Shown piece after piece: positions 1 to 10,702 of a stretch of DNA of 64,000 bases; position 1 is the first letter of the stretch, and each line of letters begins with the position of its first letter. The notes beneath the pieces are model-generated. The model saw only the letters and a list, made by a program, of their open reading frames with translations. It did no database searches and was not told the DNA's origin. The DNA comes from Owenia fusiformis (lineage: Eukaryota; Annelida; Polychaeta; Sabellida; Oweniidae), in contig CAIIXF020000009.1 in NCBI GenBank assembly GCA_903813345.2, positions 680,001-744,000 on the forward strand. Reading direction: 5' to 3'. The position numbers were made by a program, and so were the translations under genes.

Positions 1-679
1 GATCTTGGCTTCCCTTAACTTAAATGTGTGACTTATGAAGAATGCTTTTTACCACATCAAACTTAAGACGTGAACTTGACAATTACTCGATACGTGTTAT
101 AACGCGATTTTCTTTCATTTTCTACAAAAATGGTATGTTTTCGAACGGTCACTTATGTTAATCTATGACCGTGGTATGATTGAAAATGAAAGAACTGAAC
201 CAAGTATTGTCGACTTGTTTGAATTATAAGATTTATTTTGATTGATTTAATCTCTTCTTGAATTTTAAAACTTTTGTCTGAATTACATCTGCTATGGAAT
301 TAAAGTTCAAATATACGTCAGAATTGCTTATTGAATTAACCTAGCAATTCATTTGAAAATAATTTTTTACATAGGTTATATATCATAGATCATAGATATG
401 TAAAAAATAAAAATGTGTTTTGAAAGATGAATTGATAACAAACGTTTTCGCACACGTGCCATTTCCACTTTCAGCCCACTTAAAGCACGAAATCCAGTAT
501 GACGTAATGAAATTGCGCAGATAATTGATATTTTTTATTTTAATTCAACTCACATTGACCGTTCAGTTATGAACGTGTTTAAAGTTCTCGTGTTAAAATA
601 AATAAATATGTGGAAAGGCAATGGTTTAAAGCTTATGAAAATGTCAAAGTCATAATTCAGTTTTTAAAATAACATATTG
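1..679. other. AT-rich non-coding sequence, nothing recognised
   Basis: No convincing coding exon, RNA gene or complete repeat was seen here. The stretch lies 3' of the last visible glutamate dehydrogenase exon on the minus strand, so it may be GLUD intron, but no further GLUD exon was found. Confidence 0.5.
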
Positions 680-2345
680 ACTTGCATTCACGCACATGTG
701 ACATTATCTCTTTTTGTGCGATTCAAACATAAAAATCTCATTACAGTTGTACATAAGAACCAATCTTAGCCATGCCTTTCTAATAGAAGGAACTAAATTT
801 GAATCAAAAAATAATTCTGTGTAAAGATGATTCCCCATAGATATAATAAATGTCAAAAATGTCAAAAAAATTATCAAAAATTAAATACTCACACGCTTTT
901 AAGCACACATGACCTTTTCCAGTTTTGCTCATTTAATTTACCTTGAAAACCAAGGAGACCCAACGCAATTTCTAAATACAACCTTGACACGTGTACCAGG
1001 TCTATAATAGCATTTTCTCATGGAAGGAACCAAGCAAGAATTATAAAAATAATTCTGCGTAGAGCTGATGCTTCACAAATAATATTAATGACAAAAATTA
1101 ATTCATTTCTTCAAAATTAAATACTGACACGCATTTACGCACACATGACCTTTTCCAGTTTTGCATATTTCATTTACCTTGAAAACCCATGAAACTGGAC
1201 GCAATTGCCAAATACTTCTTTGATACGCGTGCCAGGTCTATAATTGCATTTTCTCATGGAAGGAATCAAGCAAAAATTATAAAAATAATTCTATGTTAAG
1301 GTGATGCTTCACAAATATTATTAATGTCAAAAAATTAATTCATTTCTTCAAAATTAAATACTGACACGCATTCACGCACACATGACCTTTTCCAGTTTTG
1401 CTTATTTCATCTACCTTGAAAACCAATGAGACTGGACGCAATTGCCAAATACTTCTTTGATACGCGTGCCAGGTCTATAATTGCATTTTCTCATGGAAGG
1501 AATCAAGCAAAAATTATAAAAATAATTCTATGTTAAGGTGATGCTTCACAAATAATATTAATGTCAAAAAATTAATTAAATTCTTCAAAATTAAATACTG
1601 ACACGCATTTACGCACACATGACCTTTTCCAGTTTTGCTTATTTTATTTACCTTGAAAACCAATGAGACTGAACGCAATTGCCAAATACTTCTTTAATAC
1701 GCGTGCCAGGTCTATAATTGCATTTTCTCATGGAAGGAATCAAGCAAAAATTATAAAAATTATTCTATGTGAAGATGATGCTTCACAAATAATATTAATG
1801 TCAAAACTTTAATTCATTTCTTCAAATCCAAATACTGACACGCTTTTACGCACACGTGACCTTTTCTTCTTTTGCTCATTTTATATATCCTAAAAATCAG
1901 TGGGCCTAAATACATTGTCCAATACTTCTTTAATACGTGTCAGGTCTAAAAGTGCAGTTTATCATGAAAGAAATCGAACAATTATCATAAAAATAATTAT
2001 GTGTAAAGGTGATGTCCTTCAGATTATATAAACATCAAAATTGTAATTCATTTATTGAAAGTTAAATATCCACATGCTTTTGGGCACACATAACCTTTTC
2101 CCTTTCGTTCATTTTATCTATCTTTAAATCAGTGAGCCTGAAATCATTGCTAAATACTTTTTGATACGAGTCAGCTGCAGGTCTAAAATTGCATTTCATC
2201 ATGGAACAAATCGAGCAATCACTATGAAAATAATTCTGTGTAAAGGTGATGTTCCAAAGACAATACATATATATATATGTCAATTTGATAATTCAGTTAC
2301 TCAAAATGAAATATCCACATGATTTTACGCACACGTGATAATTTC
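680..2345. repeat. Tandem satellite, unit about 237 bp, 6-7 copies
   Basis: A block recurs at roughly 902, 1140, 1374, 1612, 1850, 2083 and 2329, giving a period of about 235-245 bp. Each unit carries an ACACGCATTTACGCACACATG-like core followed by a CCTTTTCC and CTTGAAAACC segment and a CAGGTCTATAATTGC segment. The central copies (1140-1800) are nearly identical and the flanking ones are degenerate, the usual decay pattern at array edges. It contains no ORF of note. It lies on the GLUD 3' side, probably intronic. Confidence 0.85.
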
Positions 2346-2859
2346 CTGAATGACGCTACTTTTTGGATTCAACCATGCATATAACGTCGTAAAATACACA
2401 TTTCTACCGAAATTATGCCCAGCCGTTTTCGTAGAAAATGTAACAAATGAAGGCATTTTATCGGAACTGATTGATATTTGGTACTTATAGAATATCGTAT
2501 TTACTTTAACTTTTTAGCAATTCAGACATTTAAAAAAATATGTTTAATCAATGTTAATTTCGCACGAATATAGGGTACAAAATGAGTGAAAGTCTCACGT
2601 GTTTGATTGCATTTTACTCCCATTTATGTGCATTTCTCTAACATTAAAATGAGATAGTTGGAAAGAAGAGATCAGTAGAATTCTATCCGTCTATTTCATT
2701 ATCAAATGTTTAAATGTTTCCCGTTTCATTGGACCTCATAAAGATGGTAGCCAACCGACCAAAAACAAGTAGTGCGATGACGTCATATATCGCTACACCA
2801 CTTTGATATAAAGTTTGGTAAACAACAATGGGTTTTTTCAATGTGTCGTCCTACTGAAA

Positions 2860-3275
2860 GAGGCCCTACAATATTTTGGGGCCAACATTTTTTTCTGGGC
2901 CCATCCTTTGGCCACGCGGAAAACCTTTTAGGGCCCTAGAACCAAAATTTGGGCCTAAATTTTGAAGATTTATGGCCCGTTTAGCCTAAAATTGAAATAA
3001 TAAGGCCCAAAAAGGTCAAGTAAAAAGGTCAAGTAAAGGCCAACTAAAGAGGCCCTACAATATTTTTAGCCCAAAATTTTTTTCTGGGCCCATCCTAGTG
3101 TCGCGCGTAAATTTTTTTAAGGGCCCTTAAACCAAAAGTCGGGCAAAAATTTTGAAAATTTATAGCCTGTTTTTGAAAAGGTCAAGTAATGGCCAAAAAG
3201 GCCCACTAAAGAGGCCCAGCAATATTTTTGGGCTAACATTTTTTCCGGGCCTAGGGCCCCATGCCCCCCCCCTCC
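2860..3275. repeat. GGCCC-rich imperfect tandem repeat, about 2.3 copies
   Basis: A roughly 180-bp unit starting with GAGGCCCTACAATATTTT recurs at about 2860, 3050 and 3210. Internal landmarks are TTTTTTTCTGGGCCCATCC and a GGCCCAAAAAGGTCAAG motif. A diverged relative lies at 39160-39430. This looks like a dispersed repeat family of unknown class; no termini could be defined. Confidence 0.6.
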
Positions 3276-3494
3276 TGGAACCGCCAGAAGGCTATGTTTA
3301 ACAAAACATAAAGGACGATCCTAAAAAACAGAGGGAAAGGGGCACAAATACATGTATGTCCGCGAAAAAAAAATTGGCCAAATTTTGAAAAATAATACCC
3401 AAATTCGAAAAACAATGCACAGTAATGCCAGTTTGTTAATCTTAATTGCCCAATGAATGTGGGAAAGAGCAAGTTTTTCTTCAAGTAAGCAAAA

Positions 3495-3660
3495 AGGTAG
3501 GTCCGAGCCCCCAGAGCCCCCCTGGCTACGGGCCTGTTATTGTTATTATTTTACTATTGTTTTACTATTGTTACTACATTTACATTTTACTATTGTTATT
3601 ATTGTTATAGTTATTATTGTTATTACATTTACATTTTACTATTGTTATTGTTATTGTTAA
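3495..3660. repeat. Fragment of a CAGGCCCGTAG-ended element followed by TTATTG-type microsatellite
   Basis: The segment ending GGCTACGGGCCTG at about 3537 is the reverse complement of the end of the complete 200-bp element at 37122-37321. From 3538 to 3660 the sequence is TTATTG/TTACTATTG simple repeat, which yields a spurious reading frame. Confidence 0.6.
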
Positions 3661-4420
3661 AATCGTATCAACTTAAAATCGTCACGCACGTAGAATTCAA
3701 GCAAACATTTTCTTGAATAAAATAATGAATACACATAACAATATATCGCTATGTCATTCTTCAAACTAAATAATTTGAGGAAAGCTATTAATGTTAATTG
3801 TAACGTATCCTGCTGGGGAAATGGAATGACCATGAAGCAAGATACTGTACGTTATAGAATAATTTACTTCTGTGGTTGAAATAAGTCCTAAACCATTGTA
3901 TTAATCGGATATCCATATTTTGCCAGTTTAAAAATATAATACGTATGATGTTTGACAAGGTATAACATGTATTATACACTAAGAAATCGACTGCTGTTAC
4001 TTTATCACTAAGATGTACACTTATTATTGAGTTTAACATATTTCGTGTCAACACAATCAATTCATCACGCACGTTAGTTTTTAGTAAAAACCTTGCTTAA
4101 TGCCTTATGACACAAAACTTACAAGGGTAAAACGTTTATTTAAAGCTTTAGATTGGTTAAAACATATTTATTCCTAATATATCATGTTATATGAGAAACT
4201 CAGGATAGCAGATGAAAAACGCAGATATTTAAAAACGTCACGCACGTTAGCATATTGAAAATTAGCTGAGAAACCTTAAATGCATAAATTCATGAAATAT
4301 CGACAAACGATTTTTTCGTCATATGCATTTACACAGTTTAAGAGACTTAAATGTATTTTATCGTCTGTATTACAAAAGTTACTGTTGATTTCATCAAAAA
4401 CGTCACGCACGTTAGATTTT
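3661..4420. repeat. Region with four copies of a short palindromic CGTCACGCACG motif
   Basis: The motif AACGTCACGCACGTTAG or a near variant occurs at about 3669, 4064, 4235 and 4399, each followed by AT-rich sequence. The core AACGT-cacgc-ACGTT is an inverted repeat. Spacing is irregular (about 395, 171 and 164 bp), so it is a dispersed motif or degenerate tandem unit rather than a clean satellite. No coding potential was recognised. Confidence 0.55.
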
Positions 4421-5316
4421 TTACATTTTGCTGTGTTATTTCGTAATTTCCACTTAAACTATCTTTTAAAGGCAATTTTCTGGAACAATGTTCGTTGTTC
4501 TTCCCAAAAAATCAAAAATTGATTGAAATATCAACCGTTTTAATTTTTCGGAGAAAGTGACGAACTTTTGAAAAAGACCCATATACAAAAATAGGTCACA
4601 GTTAACAAATGACACCTTAAACTTTTGAGATCACAGGAAGTACAGTTAATAAGTACAACTTTAAAATTAAAAATAAATATTAAATAATCAACATGTGTGA
4701 ATGTGATCAATTGATATCATATGGTCTGAGAACATGCATTAATAATAAGTAAAATATCCTGTACAGAAAAGTTCTTATTATTTACTCCAATAAAAATACT
4801 TATTTTTTCTTATTTTTTCAAAAGGTTTTGCCATTTCCGTATAATTTAGATCCTTAAATTTAACTTAATTGAATTGAATTTATACTTTATACTGAGATAA
4901 TTATACTTAGTACTCTTATTTGGGTTTGTAAACATGATATTTTATTTACAGGTTTCGTAAGGTATTAAGTACTTAATAATCATATGTCAATAGAACTCAA
5001 ACATATGGTTCTAATACACTTAAATATTTTGATAATATTAAGTGCAATTAAAACACTCTTCCTGTAATATTCTGTCTTCAAATGCTGATGAAAACATCAA
5101 ATAATCTGAATGTTTTAAATTCAATTGCTAATATTAATCAAATATTTTAAATCATTGTGAATATTTGTTACATACGACAAATATTTTATTAAATGCTAAA
5201 TGTAAAAGACGAGACATCAAAGCAATATGAAATCTACAATTTATAACTGTTCTATTTTTATCTGCCAATCTTCGAGATCAATCAAGTATTTATAACATAA
5301 AATTCCATGAACTTAC
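4421..5316 (-). other. Probable glutamate dehydrogenase intron 3, nothing recognised
   Basis: This sequence lies immediately 3' of the donor of GLUD exon 3 (GTAAGT at 5316-5311). It is AT-rich, with no recognisable exon. Confidence 0.5.
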
Positions 5317-6568
5317 CTAGCGTGTTTGCAAAGGTGTCAGCAATCCAACTCATAACAGTTTCTCCTGTGCCCATGTCGGGTGCAGGGACATCTATACCTG
5401 GCCCTAAAAGTTAAAATGTAAGATGTTTAATTACAACAGTTCTAAACTTTTCAATCCTTTGAGTTGTGGCAACTAAACTTAGGGAGGCAAATTTTAACAA
5501 AAACTAGTACAAGTGGAATAAAAAAAAAAAGTAGGTGTTCCACTTACAGAGATTGATTACATGGATTAGATAGGCTATGGGACTTTAAAAACGTCACTGT
5601 TCCACTTGTGAGGTGTTCCACTTTCAGAGGTGTTCCAATTAGCATGTTCTACTGTATGTACATAACTATAATGCAACCAATAATGCAAAGCTTACCTATG
5701 AATCCTTTCTTTGCAAGTTCAACTGTAAAACGTCTTGTTATTTTCTCTAGCTCATTTTCAGAATAAGCCCTTGGGTCAATCCTAAGCCCAGCTTTGGCAC
5801 CCCCAAATGGAACATCTACTGTCGCACATTTAAACGTCATCAAAGCAGCCAGTGCCTTGACCTCATCTTCATTTACATCTAAGCTATAACGAATACCTAT
5901 AAAAAGAAAAATGATTGATTTAACTTATTCACTCCCACAGTTAGGTAAAAAAAACATGTTATAACAGGGATAAGTACAACCAATTTGATAAATCGACTTA
6001 AGGGGCACATTAAAATCAAATAGCAAGGAAACTGTTCCATTCTTAGTCTAATATTCTGTATCTTTTATTCCAAGATGCTATCATAATCATACAGGTAAAG
6101 ATTAACAATATCGCTGGGAAGTATAATAAATGATCAACTGTAAGGCTGGTCATTACCTCCTTTACAAGGTGTTCTGTGTTGACTGTGTTGTGCTCTCCAT
6201 CCATAAATAATCTCATATTCTCCACTGTCCCTCTTAATTGGAAATGAAATCGCTAGAATATGATTACAAGGCTTTATTAGTTTCAAGATTCCTTGAACTT
6301 TCTTGCGCTTTTCTTCAGGAGGTATTCTTGCCTTCATTTCTTCAACAAGCTTGTCCTCAACCAAATTTGCTGCACGATCGAAGAATGCTTCGACCATTTC
6401 AAAAAAATCTGGATCGTCATCAGTAGCACTTGTTTCTGTAGCAAGAAATCTGGATTGAGCTCCTTCAACTTTCCACAAACTTTTTGTGATTTTCTGAAGT
6501 TGGGGGCCATTTTGGCCTCTAAATATTTTTGTGGCTTTTACCCCACAGTTCGCGAGATTTCGCAACAT
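5317..6568 (-). CDS. GLUD1: Glutamate dehydrogenase, mitochondrial (5' part: coding exons 1-3)
   Basis: This enzyme deaminates glutamate to 2-oxoglutarate in the mitochondrial matrix. Three exons join in phase: exon 1 6568-6157 (137 codons + 1 nt), exon 2 5896-5696, exon 3 5403-5317, all with GT donors and AG acceptors. Residues 1-30 are basic and Ser/Thr-rich, fitting a transit peptide. Exon 1 contains the family motif [12 protein letters not shown] (substrate-binding Lys at about 136), and exon 2 contains [11 protein letters not shown] (catalytic Lys at about 172) and KITRRFT. Exon 3 begins [14 protein letters not shown], which closely matches vertebrate GLUD1. About 233 of some 550 residues are present. 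The remaining exons were not found down to position 1, so intron 3 exceeds 5.3 kb. The start is the first Met of exon 1; the next gene on the right is divergent USH1G. Confidence 0.95.
5505..5660. mobile_element. Decayed pogo/Tigger-like MITE relic (TIR-type GGTGTTCCACTT)
   Basis: The segment carries repeated GGTGTTCCACTT blocks and ends in CTACTGTA. It belongs to the same family as 17349-17690 and 23670-23775, whose ends read CAGTAAAACCT and AGGTTTTACTG. It lies inside GLUD intron 2. The left end is eroded. Confidence 0.5.
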
Positions 6569-7336
6569 AATGCTTCTTAATTGAATATCTTCTTTTTAAC
6601 AAAATAAGATTCCTCTCGTGAGTACACTTTAAAGTGTATTTTTCGCAATTAAGCTCTTATAAATGCAAGTAACTTCGTGTAAATAAGTATTTTCTGTAAA
6701 CCAACACCAAGCGGAAGAGGGGTGTGGTGTGAATAGCCAATCATAAGGAAGGACATCTATGACGTTACGTAGTTAGCAGCTGTTTTCGGCTCTTCGTAAA
6801 CAAATAACACAGCGTAAATGTTCAAATCACACCCATTTTCAATATTGGAAATAAATAGGGAAATTAACAAATACCTGTTACTTGCAATTTGTCAGCTATA
6901 ACCTTTGGAAAAATACTTTAATTATTTTTTCAAATTGTTCGAACCATTATCCTAAATTTAGGCCATACCTACAAACTTCCGGTCTTCTAATCTGGATGAT
7001 TTTCTTAGATTTCAAACCTATATTATGCCAGTTTATGTTGGTGATAATGTTGTAAGTATGTCATTCTACATTAAAAGTGTATTTTATCTGAATGATCCTG
7101 TCTGAATTTTTTTATATTTCAATACTTTGTCTCACTTCTAACATAACGAAAGTTTGATAGCCCAGGTCTTATTCCCGGGGTCTTATTTGTTGTTATTTAG
7201 AGGACAGGGAGGCAATGTGGTCAATGTATGTAATTCCCATTTTTCAGAGATGATTTGTCCGCATTTTACGCAATGGATGAAATTGCCATGATCAAAGGCC
7301 CAGGAATAAGATTTAAATCCCCACTCACTGTATAAT
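6569..7336. other. GLUD 5' flank, no gene recognised
   Basis: This is the upstream region of GLUD exon 1 and should hold its promoter. No TATA box in a convincing position and no other gene were seen. Downstream to the right starts the TRIM element at 7341. Confidence 0.4.
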
Positions 7337-7390
7337 GTAGTGTAATGACCTTCGATAGCAAGTCGCTACTACAGTCTCAGCTGTAGTGGC

Positions 7391-7466
7391 TAGCCCTTAT
7401 GGCTCAGGGGTAGAGCTTCTGACTCTAGAGCAGAAGGTTCTGGGATCGATTCCCGTACGGGGGATT
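7391..7466 (+). other. tRNA-like sequence inside the 5' LTR (A box and B box)
   Basis: TGGCTCAGGGGTAGAGC matches a D-arm/A-box, and GGTTCTGGGATCGATTCCC matches a T-arm/B-box. Between them, CTTCTG and CAGAAG can form an anticodon-type stem. The acceptor stem pairs poorly (wobbles and mismatches), so it is a tRNA-derived Pol III module rather than a working tRNA gene. It replaces the centre of the LTR and is absent from the 3' LTR. Confidence 0.7.
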
Positions 7467-7671
7467 GAATTTAGCACACTCTCTTTCGAGTCTAGTATCT
7501 GGCTTTGTACACTACAGCTCCCCGACGGATGTGCCCAGGGGTCATTACATTGGTGTCAGAAGTGGGATTGCCCTTGTGAATCAGTTACGACGGGACGTCG
7601 TCTTCTAGGGGGGATGGTGTAATGACCTTCGATAGCAAGTCGCTACTACAGTCTAAGCTGTGGTGGCTAGG

Positions 7672-7944
7672 TACGAAAATTTCCAAGGAACATGCGTGAC
7701 ATGTACGGGATTCGCGTGACAAATCCGAACAAATTGCGTTCGTTTTTTTCCGACGTTCGTATTTTTACCGTATCATAAACATATTTTGAAAAAATTATTA
7801 CAGAAACATATTTGCGTGACAATTACCAGGTAAAATGCGTATTTGCGTGACATTTTGTGTCACGCAAAAAAAACTGGCGTGACTTCAAATTCTTCAGCAA
7901 ATGCGTGACAAATACGCAAATTGCGGGACAGTTGACAGGCCTGA
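7672..7944. repeat. Foreign core of the 3' LTR, rich in GCGTGAC motifs
   Basis: Between the shared LTR blocks ending GTGGCTAG and starting ACTACAGCTCCCC, the 3' LTR carries about 270 bp unrelated to the tRNA-like core of the 5' LTR. It contains six copies of GCGTGAC plus one inverted copy (TGTCACGC). Nature unknown: either a nested insertion or a swapped LTR module. Confidence 0.6.
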
Positions 7945-8120
7945 CTACAGCTCCCCGACGGACGTGCACAAGGGTCGTTACAGTAGGCTCAAAATGCAGG
8001 CTCACTCCACCAACATCCAAATTTCTACTCTAAAAGCTCAATGTCACCATATGTCCAATGATTATCTCTAAAATTTTCAGATTATGTACATAAATATCTC
8101 ATCTCACGAAACAATCTGCT

Positions 8121-8500
8121 TACCCTTTGCATTCGTTTGACTTCACTTCTTAAAAGAGAGCTTCGTCTTCACTCTTTCAAACTAAAATAAACCTGTGAAC
8201 TCACCGCGCCAATCAGTGTTCGTCGGCCAAATTTGACCGACGTTCTATATATGGTCATTCCTTCTGACGTCATCGTTGAGCCCGAAATTGACCAATGACA
8301 TGCGCATATTTAATTAGAACGCATTTGGCGTATGTTCCTTCAAGCCGTCGCTGATTGGTGGAAGAAAGGTCAGCGCGTAGGTCAAAAGTGATTTATTACC
8401 CAAACTGTCACCGGTACCCGTGTTGGGGGCGGGGCTACTAAACTGTAATAGGGTCTCTACTAGGCAGAGTGTAGTTTAACTAGACTCTGCACGCAGGGTA
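8121..8500. mobile_element. 380-bp non-autonomous element with 9-bp target duplication (copy 1)
   Basis: The element starts TACCCT and ends AGGGTA, and is flanked by caatctgct at 8112-8120 and 8501-8509, a perfect 9-bp duplication. An inverted copy lies at 55060-55437 with its own 9-bp duplication. Inside, read on the minus strand here, are a CCAAT-like box, a cAMP-response-type TGACGTCA palindrome and a TATATA box in promoter order. A 9-bp duplication suits Mutator-like or Merlin-type transposons; class is inference. Confidence 0.8.
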
Positions 8501-8509
8501 CAATCTGCT

Positions 8510-9104
8510 TGTTAGTAGCTGTCAATCTCTAGGGTTTGAGTCCAGGTGGCTTTTAACAAGCAACCCACTGTCACGACAAATCAACATCCAATCGTTATCT
8601 TGTTTACTTGAAAGATGTCTCTGCAGTCGACCAATCAAATCACAGCAGTTATTAATTAATATTATTTAATTAAATTACACATTTCATTTAATATTCTCAC
8701 ACAAAGTTTTGTTTTTTAACGGTCGGATTACTTGAATGATCATTTCTTGGACGTTAATTTTGGCGGGAAAATCACAACAATTTTTTTTTTAAATTAAAAA
8801 AAAGCTAAAAGATATACTCTGCGAAATATACCGAGACTACTACAATAAGTTCCTAGCATCACCACAGATATATCTAAATACTAGAATTGAGATTGGTAAT
8901 CGTAATTAAAAAATACAATTCTTAAAATAATGAGACACTAGTCGTGGATATTATAGAGGTCGCTGTAAAAGGACGTCGATTTGTTGTGATTGCAAAAGTG
9001 CTTGTTTTTTGTCACATTTCCAATGTTATTCACACAATTATGCTGATTTAAGAATTGGTGAATTACCATAAATACGATTCAATGTCTTAACCTACCCTCA
9101 AGAA
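8510..9104. other. Intergenic, nothing recognised
   Basis: AT-rich sequence between the 380-bp element and the palindrome cluster. No exon or RNA gene was recognised. Confidence 0.4.
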
Positions 9105-9285
9105 AAAACCCATGCTTTCCATGGGAATTACCAGTATTCTATGGTAAATACTGGTATTCCATGGAAATAACCATGGAAAACCATGAAATTTTCCATGGTA
9201 ATTACCAGTTTTTCATGGAGAAGGAACGTGGAATTTTCCATGGTATTTACCATGAAATACTGGTTTTCCATGATTTTTTGTCATG
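9105..9285. repeat. Dense palindrome cluster of CCATGG and TACCAGTA/TACTGGTA motifs
   Basis: The motifs TTCCATGG, ATTACCAG and ACTGGT alternate in both orientations. For example, the segment beginning GGAATTACCAGTATT at about 9122 is mirrored by AATACTGGTATTCC about 10 bp later. Several alternative hairpins can form. It looks like a foldback-type repeat of unknown origin. Confidence 0.65.
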
Positions 9286-10605
9286 ACATATCTTGATCAT
9301 TGAACTACTCTATAATATCAATCCATTGATTGTTTTAAACTATCTTTAATTATATAAAAAAATGAAAGTTGCTAAAACATTACAAGTTTTTGATAATGTC
9401 TAAATATTCATAGAATCATGTTTCATGGTTTGAGTTGAAAAAAGTGCAATGCACTGGGACAAAAATAATGCATGACACTACTCAGTGACGGAGATATGAG
9501 CAATTAAGAGTAGAGGCTTAGATTTCCTGAGATACGAGCCTGTATTTTTTCTACCTAATACATATAGTGAGTGGGAGGGGGATGAACTCTTGTTCCCGTG
9601 TCTGTGGCCATGATGTACATTGTTCCTCATCCAGTTCCATGTCTACTTTGTCTTGTAATGACCCATGGGCTTTCAACAGAATGACCGGAGGGCGCCCAAG
9701 GGGAATGACTAACTAACGGATATAGGGTAACAAGAGATTGCAAGAGAAAATTCTGACTTATTTTTTCAAAATCTCAGTCCATGACTGTGAGCATTCAAAT
9801 TAGTGCCATGGAACGTATTACGGATTTCTTTGCTAGAAAATAACTTCTGTTAGATTTAAAACATACTTATTGTGAATTATGACCACGGCACAATCTGAAT
9901 GTTATATGATATGGTATTTGTAACGCTTTAACTACACACACTTTTTACTCTACTTATCATTATATAAATATATATTTGTTCTCTGAACTTATATTCTACT
10001 TGGAACTAGTTACCATCTTGTCTTTAAAATCTGGGCCAAAAGTTTCATTTAGGTGCAGGATATTACTTTTATAATTACTAATCTATTATGTAATAAAACA
10101 TAACATTGAAATAATGTGGGAGCTGGAGAAATTAGGAAGTAAAAGTGACACTCAGCATCAAGCTCCAACGTTTATCCTGGACTATAAAATGATGCCTGGA
10201 AAGTCTTTTTTCATTACGTAAAGAAATTAACAATTGGAAGACAACTTCAAATCCCCAGTAAAATTGCTGTAAACATGTAATGGATGTTCTAGTTAAAGGA
10301 CATGGTGTAAACATACAAACACAATTTGACATTTGGAGCAGGATCAAGGGTGAGTAAATGGAAAACAAGGGGTGTTGAGCAAAATCATGTCTTACCTGTT
10401 GATAATGTTAGAGGAAACATGATTCACCAATCACCTTGCTCTACTTACTGGAAGAGCCCTATAATAATGAACCCATTGAAAAAAGGAGGCATTAAAAGAG
10501 GGGCTTATTTTCATAGGAGGCTTAATTTCCGAGATAATGAATATGCTTATGTTTTATTTGAATGAGAAGGCCAAATTGTGAGGTCCATGCATGCTACCCA
10601 GCCTT
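9286..10605. other. Intergenic, nothing recognised
   Basis: Several short open frames are present but none resembles a known protein or has exon-like context. Confidence 0.4.
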
Positions 10606-10702
10606 TACCACAGTGGGGGGGGGGGGGTCAGTTTTAAAAAATTCTAGGGAGATCAACCCCCCCCCCCAGACCTCCCTCCCATATTTACAGGCCTGTTATA
10701 AT
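10606..10702. repeat. G-run and C-run hairpin, probable eroded CAGGCCCGTAG-family copy
   Basis: A run of about 13 G (from 10615) and a run of about 11 C (10659) flank about 35 bp and could pair. The block ends ACAGGCCTG at about 10698, resembling the CTACGGGCCTG terminus of the element at 37122-37321. Confidence 0.45.

Larger units (their letters stand above)
7341..7982 (+). mobile_element. Complete terminal-repeat retrotransposon in miniature (TRIM) with 4-bp TSD
   Basis: The 5' LTR is 7341-7549, starting TGTAATGACC and ending GGTCATTACA, a perfect 10-bp terminal inverted repeat with TG...CA. One base later lies a primer-binding site, TGGTGTCAGAAGTGGGA (7551-7567), which reads as the complement of a tRNA-Leu 3' end. 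After about 50 bp there is a purine run AGGGGGGATGG (7607-7617), then a second LTR starts at 7618 with the same TGTAATGACC head and ends at 7982. The whole is flanked by GTAG at 7337-7340 and 7983-7986. There is no gag or pol, so it must be mobilised in trans. The two LTRs differ in their middle. Confidence 0.85.

Noticed and set aside
1-5316. Further glutamate dehydrogenase exons
   Set aside because: Looked on the minus strand for the next family segments (CVTGKPISQGG, GFGNVG) and saw none, so the gene is reported as incomplete.
7391-7466. A functional tRNA gene
   Set aside because: A and B boxes are good, but the acceptor stem pairs poorly, the T loop starts with A, and it sits inside an LTR; called tRNA-derived instead.
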